Shown: piece after piece, positions 16,429-27,487 of the stretch
How the letters are laid out: each line of letters begins with the position of its first letter
Position numbering within the stretch: position 1 is the first letter of the stretch
Assembly (NCBI RefSeq): GCF_014217605.1
Contig: NZ_CP043639.1
Location: forward strand, 372,001 to 436,000
Source of the DNA: Sphingomonas sp. NBWT7
GTDB taxonomy: Bacteria; Pseudomonadota; Alphaproteobacteria; Sphingomonadales; Sphingomonadaceae
Direction: 5' to 3'
Length of the DNA stretch: 64,000 bases
The notes under the pieces: model-generated
Database searches by the model: none
The model's input: the letters and a program-made list of their open reading frames with translations, nothing else
What the model was told of the DNA's origin: nothing
Translations under genes and position numbers: made by a program

Positions 16429-17946
16429 TTACAGGCACGCCTCAAGGAACGCCTGGTCGAACCCGAACTGCTTGGCCTTGTCGATCGAATAGGGCCTGAG
16501 GCCCATCGCGCGATACTCGCCGATGATCTTGCCGTCGGCGCTCTCGTCGAGATACTCGAACTTGAACAGCTCCTGCGTGACGATCACGGGCCCTTCCATG
16601 CCGATCACTTCGGTGACGTTGGTGACGCGGCGCGAGCCGTCGCGCAGGCGCTTCACCTGAATGATCATGTCGACCGAATCAGCGATCTGGCGGCTGATCG
16701 CTTCCTTGGGCACCTTGATGTCCGACATCATCACCATGTTCTCCATACGCGCCAGCGCCTCGCGAGGGGAGTTGGAGTGGAGCGTGCACATCGAGCCGTC
16801 GTGGCCGGTGTTCATCGCCGAGAGCATGTCGAAACACTCGGATCCACGGATTTCGCCCAGGATGATGCGATCGGGGCGCATACGCAGCGCGTTCTTGACG
16901 AGATCGCGGATCGAGATTTCGCCCTGACCCTCGAGGTTGGCGGGGCGGGTTTCGAGCGGCAGCCAGTGCGGCTGCTGCAGACGAAGCTCGGCCGCGTCCT
17001 CGATCGTCAGCACGCGCTCGCCCGGATCGATCATTTTCGACAGCGCATTGAGCATCGTCGTCTTGCCCGAGCCAGTGCCGCCCGAGATGACGATGTTGAA
17101 GCGGCAGGCACCGGCGATCTTGAGCGCGGTCGCCATCTTGGGCGACATCGAGCCAAAACCCGCCATCATGTCGAGCGTGATCGGCTTGGCGGAGAATTTA
17201 CGGATCGAGATGGCGGTGCCGCGAAGCGAGAGCGGCGGGACGATCACGTTGACGCGGCTGCCGTCTTTGAGGCGGGCGTCGGCGAGCGGCGTCGTCTGGT
17301 CGACGCGGCGGCCGACCGAATTGCAGATGCGCTGCGCGATCTGGAACAGATGCTCCTCGTCGCGGAACTGGATCTGCGCAAGCTGGAGCTTGCCCTTCTT
17401 TTCGATGAAGGTTTGCTCGGGCCCGTTGACCATGATGTCCGAGATTTCGGGATCGGCGAGCAGCTCCTCGAGCGGCCCCAATCCGAGCAGCTCGTCGACC
17501 AGCACCTTTTCCAGCGCGAACTGCTCGCGGCGGTTGAGCGTCAGCTTCAGCTCGGCGAGCACCTCGCCGATGATCGGGCGGAACTCCTCGGCGAGCTCGT
17601 CCTTGCCGAGCGTCGCCGCGGCTTCCGGGTCGACGCGCTCCAGCAGGCGCGGCAGCACCTGTTCCTTGATCTTGTGGATCGACGCCTCGAACCCCTCGAC
17701 GCGACTGTTGCCTGCCTCGCCCGATGATGCCTGACGGTCGGCGAGCCGCTGCATCGCGTCGATCTGACCAACAGGAATCAAGCCGGCATCGGGCGCGGCG
17801 ATCTCGCCGGGAAGCGCGAGCGTATCGATCGGCGGGAACTGCTCGCCGCCCTCCGGCCGCCCGGTGCCGCCCTGCATCGGGCGTGCAACGCCGAAGCCGG
17901 GGCGTGCGCCCGCTGTGATCCCGTTACGACGCCCGAATGCGCTCAC
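16429..17946 (-). CDS. cpaF: CpaF-family type II/IV secretion (Tad pilus) ATPase
   Basis: A 505-residue AAA-type secretion ATPase. After an unusual poorly conserved first ~85 residues (GITAGARPGFGVARPMQGG...), it has the CpaF all-helical N-domain, then Walker A GGTGSGKTT with Lys295, the Walker B region around RMRPDRIILGEIRG and the His box GHDGSMCTLHSNS. CpaF powers assembly and retraction of Tad/Flp pili from the inner-membrane face. None of the other cpa/tad genes is next to it, so it must work with components encoded elsewhere or be an independent copy. Confidence 0.9.
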   Translation of the reverse strand: MSAFGRRNGITAGARPGFGVARPMQGGTGRPEGGEQFPPIDTLALPGEIAAPDAGLIPVGQIDAMQRLADRQASSGEAGNSRVEGFEASIHKIKEQVLPRLLERVDPEAAATLGKDELAEEFRPIIGEVLAELKLTLNRREQFALEKVLVDELLGLGPLEELLADPEISDIMVNGPEQTFIEKKGKLQLAQIQFRDEEHLFQIAQRICNSVGRRVDQTTPLADARLKDGSRVNVIVPPLSLRGTAISIRKFSAKPITLDMMAGFGSMSPKMATALKIAGACRFNIVISGGTGSGKTTMLNALSKMIDPGERVLTIEDAAELRLQQPHWLPLETRPANLEGQGEISIRDLVKNALRMRPDRIILGEIRGSECFDMLSAMNTGHDGSMCTLHSNSPREALARMENMVMMSDIKVPKEAISRQIADSVDMIIQVKRLRDGSRRVTNVTEVIGMEGPVIVTQELFKFEYLDESADGKIIGEYRAMGLRPYSIDKAKQFGFDQAFLEACL

Positions 17947-18014
17947 GATCGTTCTTCCCCAATGGTCGATCGGGCACGCTAAGCTGCACCTTTTGCGAAT
18001 TGCTTAACCGGCGA

Positions 18015-19055
18015 TCAATTGCCTTTTCGCTCGGTCTCGCGATCGAGCAGCGCCCGCTTGCGCTCGGCGCCGTAGGCGTAACCGCCGATGCCGCCGTCGC
18101 TGCGCGTCACGCGGTGGCAGGGGATCAACAGCGGCACGTGATTCGCGCCGCACGCGCTGCCGGCCGCACGCACCGCCCCCGGATGACCGGCGAGCGCCGC
18201 GAGCTCGGCGTAGCTGCGCGTCTCGCCCGGCGGGATCGTGCGCAGCGCCTGCCACACCGCTTCCTGAAAGGCGGTGCCGCGTACGTCCAGTGGCAGATCG
18301 TGATGCCGCGCCGGCGATTCGACAAGCGCGACGACCTCGCTCGCCAGCTCCTGCAGCGCGACGTCGTCGGCGACGATCCGGGCGGCGGGGAAGCGCTGCG
18401 CCAGGGCGGCGCCGTCCTCGTCGAAGGCGATGCGGCAGATGCCGCGCGCGGTCGCGGCGATCAGCAGCGGGCCGAGATCGGTCGGGACGATCGTCCAACG
18501 CATCGTCGTTCCTGCGCCCCCGCGCGACCAGACACGCGGCGCCATGCCGAGCCGGACGGCGCCGTCGGCGTAGAAGCGGCTCGGCGCCGAATAGCCCGCG
18601 GCATAAACCGCGTCGGTTACCGTGCCGCCGTCAGCCAGGACTCGCGCGGCGCGAGCGGCCTTGATCCCGCGCGCGTAGCTTGCCGGCGTCACGCCCGTTG
18701 CTTGCTTGAACAGGCGATGGAAATGGTGCGGGGCGTAGCCGACGTGGCGCGCGATCGCATCGAGCGCCGGGGCGGTTTCGGCGGTGTCGATCAGCGTGAT
18801 CGCGGCGGCGACCGCCACCGTGTCACGCGCCGTCTCGTCCGGTCGGCAGCGCAGGCAGGCGCGGTAGCCCGCCGCGCGCGCCGCCGTCGGATCGGGGTAG
18901 AACGCCATGTTCTCGCGCCGCGGGCGCCGCGCCGGACAGCTCGGCTTGCAGTAGATCCCCGTCGTCCGCACCGCGCCGACGAAAGTGCCGTCGGCGCTGC
19001 GATCGCGGGCTTCGAACGCGGCCCGGGCGGTATCTGGATCGATGCTGTCGCTCAT
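18015..19055 (-). CDS. ada: bifunctional Ada: methylphosphotriester-DNA repair, AraC-type activator and O6-methylguanine-DNA methyltransferase
   Basis: A 346-residue protein with all Ada parts: N-terminal zinc domain with Cys36 and Cys40 (GIYCKPSC) and Cys67/Cys70 (CLRC), an AraC-type helix-turn-helix (YAPHHFHRLFKQATGVTPASYARG, about residues 100-125), and a C-terminal methyltransferase with the acceptor Cys313 in IPCHRV. Methyl transfer to the N-terminal cysteine turns Ada into an activator of the adaptive response. ATG at 19055 gives the normal N-terminus; the longer open frame overlaps the divergent crotonase promoter region. No alkA/alkB is adjacent. Confidence 0.93.
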   Translation of the reverse strand: MSDSIDPDTARAAFEARDRSADGTFVGAVRTTGIYCKPSCPARRPRRENMAFYPDPTAARAAGYRACLRCRPDETARDTVAVAAAITLIDTAETAPALDAIARHVGYAPHHFHRLFKQATGVTPASYARGIKAARAARVLADGGTVTDAVYAAGYSAPSRFYADGAVRLGMAPRVWSRGGAGTTMRWTIVPTDLGPLLIAATARGICRIAFDEDGAALAQRFPAARIVADDVALQELASEVVALVESPARHHDLPLDVRGTAFQEAVWQALRTIPPGETRSYAELAALAGHPGAVRAAGSACGANHVPLLIPCHRVTRSDGGIGGYAYGAERKRALLDRETERKGN

Positions 19056-19224
19056 TGCCGCCATCTTAGCGGGTATCCGCGCGCGGGCATCCCGATCTTT
19101 GCGCTCAAACCACAGCGATCGAAGATCGAGCCGACGTGTCGCGGCTAGGAGGATGCCGGGGAATGCGCCAAACACGCCGCGCAATCACTGGCCGCGGAAC
19201 GGCCGGGCGAAACGGGAGAGACCA

Positions 19225-20004
19225 ATGGCTGACCTGGTATTGATGGAGAAGGCGGACGGCGTCGCGACGGTGACGCTGAACCGCCCCGAGGCGATGAACG
19301 CCTTGTCGAAGGCGCTACGCACACGACTCTATGAAGTGATGTCGCAGATCGATGGCGACGACAGCGTTCGTGCAGTGGTGCTGACGGGGGCGGGGACGCG
19401 CGCCTTCACCGCCGGGCTCGATCTTAAGGAGCTCGGCTCGCAGCCCGGCGCGCTCGGCTCCGCCAATGCGACCGGAGCGGACGAGAATCCGGTCAAGGCG
19501 ATCGAATTGTGCAGCAAGCCGGTGATCGGCGCGATCAACGGCGTCGCCATCACCGGCGGGTTCGAGGTCGCGCTCGCCTGCGACATCCTGATCGCGAGCG
19601 AGAACGCCCGCTTCGCCGATACACACGCGCGCGTCGGCGTGATGCCGGGGTGGGGATTGAGCCAGAAGCTGTCGCGGCTGATCGGCATTTCGCGCGCCAA
19701 GGAACTGTCGCTCAGTGGCAATTTCCTCGATGCGGCGACGGCCGAACGCTGGGGTCTCGTCAATCGTGTAGTGCCTGCGGACGCGCTGCTCTCGACGGCG
19801 CAGCAGCTGGCGGCGGACATCGCCTCCGCCGACGCCGGCTTCATCACCGCTTACAAGAGACTGATCGACGACGGGTTCGCCCGGCCGTTCGGCGAGGCGA
19901 TGGCGCTGGAGCACGAACGCTCGTCAGCGGCGAATCGCGCGGTGACCCCGGAAGCGGTTGAGGCGCGCCGCGCGGGGGTGCAGGCGCGGGGACGGGCGCA
20001 GTGA
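19225..20004 (+). CDS. crotonase-family protein (annotated enoyl-CoA hydratase)
   Basis: A 259-residue crotonase. The first catalytic glutamate is present (Glu114 in TGGFEVALACD), but the second is replaced by histidine: the block reads ADTHARVGVMPGWG where the true hydratase at 6759 has [15 protein letters not shown]. The oxyanion-hole segment is FTAGLDLKEL. This single-acid arrangement is shared by a subgroup called enoyl-CoA hydratase in genomes but may catalyse isomerisation or another crotonase reaction. ATG 19225 follows GGGAGAG. It stands alone, divergent from ada. Confidence 0.85.
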   Translation: MADLVLMEKADGVATVTLNRPEAMNALSKALRTRLYEVMSQIDGDDSVRAVVLTGAGTRAFTAGLDLKELGSQPGALGSANATGADENPVKAIELCSKPVIGAINGVAITGGFEVALACDILIASENARFADTHARVGVMPGWGLSQKLSRLIGISRAKELSLSGNFLDAATAERWGLVNRVVPADALLSTAQQLAADIASADAGFITAYKRLIDDGFARPFGEAMALEHERSSAANRAVTPEAVEARRAGVQARGRAQ

Positions 20005-20068
20005 TCCTCTACTAGGCAAGCATACGCGAATGGCTGGCCGGTGATCGCTCAGCGCACCGGCCGCCCGA

Positions 20069-20776
20069 TCAGCTGCCGTTGGCGCGGAACAGCGCCAGCG
20101 TCCGCTCGCGCGCCAGATCGGCCGACGGCTCGTGATAGTCCTTGCGACGATCCGAGTTGAAGCCGTGGCCTGCCTCGTAAACATAAATCTCGGCGAGCGG
20201 GAAATCCTTGGCGATCACCGCCTCGACGCCCTCCATCGGAATGCCGTGGTCGAAGCGACCGAAATGGGCGATGACGGGCACGCGCGGCGCGGCTTCGGCG
20301 GCGATCTGCGGCACCATGCTGCCGTAATAGGCCGACGCGGCGGCGACGCGGTCGAGCTTGGTGGCAGCCGCCCAAGCGAGCGACCCGCCGTAGCAATAGC
20401 CGATGACGAAGACAGGGCCTTCAGCGGCCAGCGCATCGATGCAGGTCTGCGTATCTGCAACCGACAGATCGAACGGGTGGAGCTTGCGCGCCAGTTCCAC
20501 CGCACGCTCGAAATCCGGACCGGTATAGCTCGCCTCGAATCCGGGATGCTCGCGATCGAACAGCGCGGGCGACAATACCTCATAGCCCTCACTCGCGAAA
20601 TCGTCCGCCATCTCGCGGATGTGATCGGTGACGCCGAAAATTTCCTGCAGCAGCACGACGCCGCCGCGCCGCTCGCCGTTCGGCTTGGCGTGATAGACCG
20701 CGATCTCGGCGCCGTCGCGCATCGTCATGCGGATCGTCTCGCCCGCCTGTGCCGCGTTGTTTTCGTTCCCGTTCAT
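20069..20776 (-). CDS. dienelactone hydrolase family protein
   Basis: A 235-residue alpha/beta hydrolase of the carboxymethylenebutenolidase type. The nucleophile is the cysteine in IGYCYGGSLAW, the acid is in HFGRFDHGIPM and the histidine in EAGHGFNSD, the order expected for DLH. It would hydrolyse lactones or esters in the cytosol; no aromatic-degradation genes are near, so the substrate is open. ATG at 20776 is chosen because GGAGGGG lies seven bases before it. Confidence 0.88.
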   Translation of the reverse strand: MNGNENNAAQAGETIRMTMRDGAEIAVYHAKPNGERRGGVVLLQEIFGVTDHIREMADDFASEGYEVLSPALFDREHPGFEASYTGPDFERAVELARKLHPFDLSVADTQTCIDALAAEGPVFVIGYCYGGSLAWAAATKLDRVAAASAYYGSMVPQIAAEAAPRVPVIAHFGRFDHGIPMEGVEAVIAKDFPLAEIYVYEAGHGFNSDRRKDYHEPSADLARERTLALFRANGS

Positions 20777-20912
20777 CGTCACCCCTCCGTCACTATTGTT
20801 GCATCCCGGCTACCCCTTTGCTACGCGCCCGCCAACCCAAGCGTCGGCGCCGATCGTGCGCCGTGTTTTCGCATGGGGGTCACACTTTTGTGAGAACGGG
20901 GATTCGACTCGC

Positions 20913-21485
20913 GTGGATGGTTCCAGCGGTACTTTGGGTGGCAGCGTCCAGGCGAGCCTTGGCGGTCGGTACGCGACCGCGCTGTTCGACCTGGCGGAAC
21001 AGGGCCGGACGATCGACACGGTCGAGGCTAGCCTCGCCAAGGTGCGCGCGGCGCTCGACCAGTCGGACGATTTCAAGGCGCTGACGACCTCTCCGGTCGT
21101 CGCGCGCGACGCCGCCGGCAAGGCGGTGCTGTCGACCGCGGACGAGCTCGGCGTCGACCAGACGACGCGCAACTTCCTCGGCGTGCTCGCGCAGAACCGC
21201 CGCCTTGCCGAACTACCCGCGATCATCCGCGCGTTCCGCCAGCTCGCGGCGCGGCATCGCGGCGAAGTCACTGCCGAGGTTACCAGCGCGCACGCGCTGA
21301 CCGACGAGCAGATCGACGAGCTGAAGCAGCAGCTGCGCCGCCGCGTGGGGCGCGAGGTTTCGGTCGATCTGTCGATCGATCCGGCGCTGCTCGGTGGATT
21401 GGTCGTGCGCATCGGCTCGCAGATGATCGACTCCTCGATCCGTACCCGCTTGAATGCGCTCGCCAGCGCGATGACGAAAGGCTGA
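20913..21485 (+). CDS. atpH: ATP synthase F1 delta subunit
   Basis: A 190-residue subunit that joins the F1 head to the peripheral stalk. The N-terminal ASLGGRYATALFDLAEQG and the C-terminal LLGGLVVRIGSQMIDSSIRTRLNAL are typical OSCP/delta blocks. No ATG precedes the conserved region in frame at a sensible place; GTG 20913 gives a normal-length protein. It heads the F1 operon atpH-A-G-(lipoprotein)-D-C; F0 genes are not in the window, as usual in alphaproteobacteria. Confidence 0.93.
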   Translation: MDGSSGTLGGSVQASLGGRYATALFDLAEQGRTIDTVEASLAKVRAALDQSDDFKALTTSPVVARDAAGKAVLSTADELGVDQTTRNFLGVLAQNRRLAELPAIIRAFRQLAARHRGEVTAEVTSAHALTDEQIDELKQQLRRRVGREVSVDLSIDPALLGGLVVRIGSQMIDSSIRTRLNALASAMTKG

Positions 21486-21492
21486 CGGCTGA

Positions 21493-23046
<1,554 letters not shown>

Positions 23047-23057
23047 TTTGATCGACC

Positions 23058-23144
23058 GTCGTCACCCCGGGCGCGGCCCGGGGTCCCGCTCCTGACGACG
23101 GAACATAGGCAGCGGGACGCCGGGCGAAGGCTCGGGGTGACGAC
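23058..23144. repeat. 87-bp palindromic intergenic element between atpA and atpG
   Basis: The ends GTCGTCACCCCG (23058-23069) and CGGGGTGACGAC (23133-23144) are 12-bp perfect inverted repeats. Internally GGTCCCGCT pairs with AGCGGGACG-type sequence, so the whole element can fold into one long imperfect hairpin. It resembles the CCCCGG-rich palindromes commonly scattered between genes in sphingomonads, and lies inside an otherwise compact operon. It could modulate the transcript between atpA and atpG. Confidence 0.7.
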
Positions 23145-23156
23145 AAGAGGATACGA

Positions 23157-24034
23157 ATGGCAAGCCTCAAGGCCCTCAAGATCCGCATCGGCTCGGTGAA
23201 GTCGACGCAGAAGATCACCAAGGCGATGAAGATGGTCGCCGCGGCCAAGCTGCGCCGTGCGCAGGAGGCGGCAGTTGCCGGCCGTCCGTATGCCGAGCGG
23301 CTGGAAGCGGTGATGGCGAGCCTCGCGTCGAAGGTCGGCGTGACGGAGGGCAGCTCGCCGCTGCTCGCCGGCACCGGCCGCGATCAGGTGCATCTGCTCG
23401 TCGTCGTCACGTCCGAACGCGGCCTTGCAGGCGCGTTCAACACCAACATCGTGCGTGCGGCGCGCAAGAAGGCGGAAGAGCTCGAAGCCGCGGGCAAGAC
23501 GGTGCGCTTCTACCTCGCCGGCAAGAAGGGCCGCGTGCTGCGCCGGTTCTATCCCGATGCGATCGCCGCCGATCATGAGCTTGGCCAGCACAAGGTGCTC
23601 GGGTTCGATCAGGCGCGCGAAGTGGCGGACGATCTGATCGCCAGCTACCTGCGCGGCGAATTCGACGTGGCGCACCTGTTCTACGCCAAGTTCCAGTCGG
23701 CACTGGTGCAGATCCCGACCGGCCAGCAGATCATCCCAGTCTCGGTGCCGACCGCGACGGTCGATGCGCCGAACGACGGCGGCGCCGCGGTCGAGTATGA
23801 ACCTGACGAGGAGGCGATCCTCGCCGACCTGCTGCCGCGCAACGTCGCGATCCAGATCTTCCGCGCGATGCTGGAAAATGCCGCGTCCGAGCAGGGTAGC
23901 CGCATGACCGCGATGGACAATGCGACGCGCAACGCCGGCGACATGATCAAGAAGCTGTCGATCCAGTATAATCGCGCGCGGCAGGCGGCGATTACGACCG
24001 AGCTGGTCGAGATCATTTCGGGCGCCGAGGCACT

Positions 24035-24038
<4 letters not shown>
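23157..24038 (+). CDS. atpG: ATP synthase F1 gamma subunit
   Basis: A 293-residue central-stalk subunit that rotates inside the alpha3beta3 head. The N-terminal coiled-coil helix ([29 protein letters not shown]) and the C-terminal helix ([20 protein letters not shown], then [23 protein letters not shown]) are diagnostic and complete. ATG follows AAGAGG. The TGA overlaps the GTG of the lipoprotein gene (GTGA). Confidence 0.96.
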
Positions 24039-26189
<2,151 letters not shown>

Positions 26190-26201
26190 GCCTGCTTTGC
26201 G

Positions 26202-26229
26202 ATCCCCGGAGCGATAGGCGTCTGGGGAT
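26202..26229. repeat. inverted repeat in the atpD-atpC gap
   Basis: ATCCCC (26202-26207) and GGGGAT (26224-26229) form a 6-bp stem around 16 bases, in the unusually long 133-base gap between atpD and atpC. No T-run follows, so it looks more like an mRNA-processing or stability hairpin than a terminator. Weak evidence. Confidence 0.3.
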
Positions 26230-26322
26230 TGTCGGCTGGCGGGATCGGGCCTTTGGCTTCAACCCCGCCGCCACAAGTCCTTTCCCGCCCTTCGCCCCGG
26301 CGTTGGGAAGCGAGATACAGAC

Positions 26323-26574
26323 ATGCTGCACTTCGAACTCGTCACGCCCGAACGCCTCGTCCGCAGCGAGGAGGTGTACATGGTGACCGTCCCCGGGACC
26401 GAGGGTGATTTCGGCGTTCTAGAGGGCCATGCGCCGCTGATGTCGACGATCCGCGATGGCGACCTGCTGATCCAGCGCACTGCTGGCGGCGCGGCGGAGA
26501 CGATCGCGATCCGCGGCGGGTTCGCCGAGGTGAATGCGCGGGGGCTGACCGTGCTGGCCGAGCACGCCGCCTAA
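26323..26574 (+). CDS. atpC: ATP synthase F1 epsilon subunit (short form)
   Basis: An 83-residue protein with only the beta-sandwich domain ([39 protein letters not shown]...). The C-terminal helical hairpin found in longer epsilon subunits (about 130-140 residues), which inhibits ATP hydrolysis, is absent; the protein stops shortly after [17 protein letters not shown]. This short form is common in sphingomonads as I recall. ATG start, last gene of the operon. Confidence 0.93.
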   Translation: MLHFELVTPERLVRSEEVYMVTVPGTEGDFGVLEGHAPLMSTIRDGDLLIQRTAGGAAETIAIRGGFAEVNARGLTVLAEHAA

Positions 26575-26610
26575 TTCCGACACCAGCTTCATCTGGCTGC
26601 AGCTTGCGGC

Positions 26611-27165
26611 TTAGCTGACCAGTTCGAGCGGTTGGCTTTGGTCGAGATCGATCAGACCGTCGATCATCTCTGCGCGAAAATAGCGCGCACGTGATCGACC
26701 GCGGCCGTCAAGATCATGGATCATCCAGCCGAGGTCGATTTTTCCTGTTCCGCCGTAGGCGGTTCGGGGCGGAACGCTGCTGTCTACCATCGATACGTCA
26801 GCCTTGAAGTCTGTGAGGCCTAGATGCGCGCGACCGTCGCTTCGCGTAGCGATGACGTCCTCCCCGACCGCCGAATCGAGTTCGGCATCGAGCGTATAGG
26901 CGACGTCGCGTAGCACCAAGGCACGCTTCTGCCCGCGTGCCGTCTGCATCGTCAGCCATTCGAATGCGATTGGACGCTGTACCCAGAGGCGGCGAACGAT
27001 CCACTGCGTATCCGGGCGCGTGCTGATCGCCGATAGAAGGCGCGTCGCAGCCAAGGGCGAGATGACGTCGTAGCTTATGAGATCGTCGACGAACTCCGGC
27101 CGCCGGAAGCAGGCATGCATACCACGCAGCTCGATGCGGACAGAGGTTGCTCGCGTTTTGTTCAC
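26611..27165 (-). CDS. stand-alone Cas5d-like protein (type I-C CRISPR Cas5 homologue, shortened)
   Basis: A 184-residue protein. Its N-terminus (VRIELRGMHACFRRPEF, ISYDVISPLAATRLLSAI, WIVRRLWVQRPIAFEW) and C-terminus (IDLGWMIHDLDGRG, YFRAEMIDGLIDL) follow the Cas5d RAMP fold closely, and GQKRALVLRDVAYTLDAEL matches its central strand. Compared from memory with Bacillus halodurans Cas5d (about 230-240 residues), the Tyr of the Y46/K116/H117 catalytic set is Ser here, and the central segment bearing Lys-His is missing (EL-DSAVGED jumps to the HLGLTDF block). No other cas gene or array is adjacent. It may be an exapted, non-processing RNA-binding protein or a decaying remnant. GTG start. Confidence 0.72.
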   Translation of the reverse strand: MNKTRATSVRIELRGMHACFRRPEFVDDLISYDVISPLAATRLLSAISTRPDTQWIVRRLWVQRPIAFEWLTMQTARGQKRALVLRDVAYTLDAELDSAVGEDVIATRSDGRAHLGLTDFKADVSMVDSSVPPRTAYGGTGKIDLGWMIHDLDGRGRSRARYFRAEMIDGLIDLDQSQPLELVS

Positions 27166-27487
27166 GTGGCGTTCTTACCGCCGATTGCGGATGTTCCGGG
27201 CTGGGTTTGCGCCGTTTTTTGGAGATGTCTATCCCGGTGCGGGGGCGCGTCTGACGTATGGCTTTCCGGTGCACTTACGCACTTGGAGGACTTGCCTGAT
27301 GACCATCACCGTTTCCGCGACGATCAGCGCCAAGAACACCAGCGTATCGGTGCGTGTACAGTTTCCGCGGCGCCCCGCGACCGTCTCCGCGCCACGACCG
27401 TCTAGTTGACGGATGCGGCGTCCGGCTCGGGCGGTGGCCCGCGGTAGCTAATCGTTCCATCCGGTCATGCAGATAACCGCAACGCGG
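27166..27487. other. 322-bp intergenic region upstream of the Cas5d-like gene
   Basis: Lies between the starts/ends of two minus-strand genes. It contains two exact copies of GTTTCCGCG exactly 50 bases apart (27311 and 27361) and a near copy GTCTCCGCG at 27384; the second is followed by GCGCCCCGCGAC, loosely like the reverse complement of type I-C repeats (GTTTC...CGCCCCGCGA). There are too few and too poor copies to call a CRISPR array. A 36-codon plus-strand ORF (27299-27409) covers the same bases. No tRNA or clear terminator seen. Confidence 0.4.
27299..27409 (+). CDS. possible 36-residue ORF opposite the Cas5d-like gene
   Basis: ATG preceded by TTGGAGGACTTGCCTG (strong Shine-Dalgarno) encodes MTITVSATISAKNTSVSVRV followed by QFPRRPATVSAPRPSS. 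It alternates polar/hydrophobic residues (beta-strand-like) and ends basic and proline-rich. The repetitive TVSA text reflects the underlying DNA repeats, so it may be chance. No family recognised. Confidence 0.3.
   Translation: MTITVSATISAKNTSVSVRVQFPRRPATVSAPRPSS

Noticed and set aside
27299..27420. CRISPR array near the Cas5d-like gene
   Set aside because: Only two exact 9-base repeats and one near copy; no 28-37-base repeat units with regular spacers.
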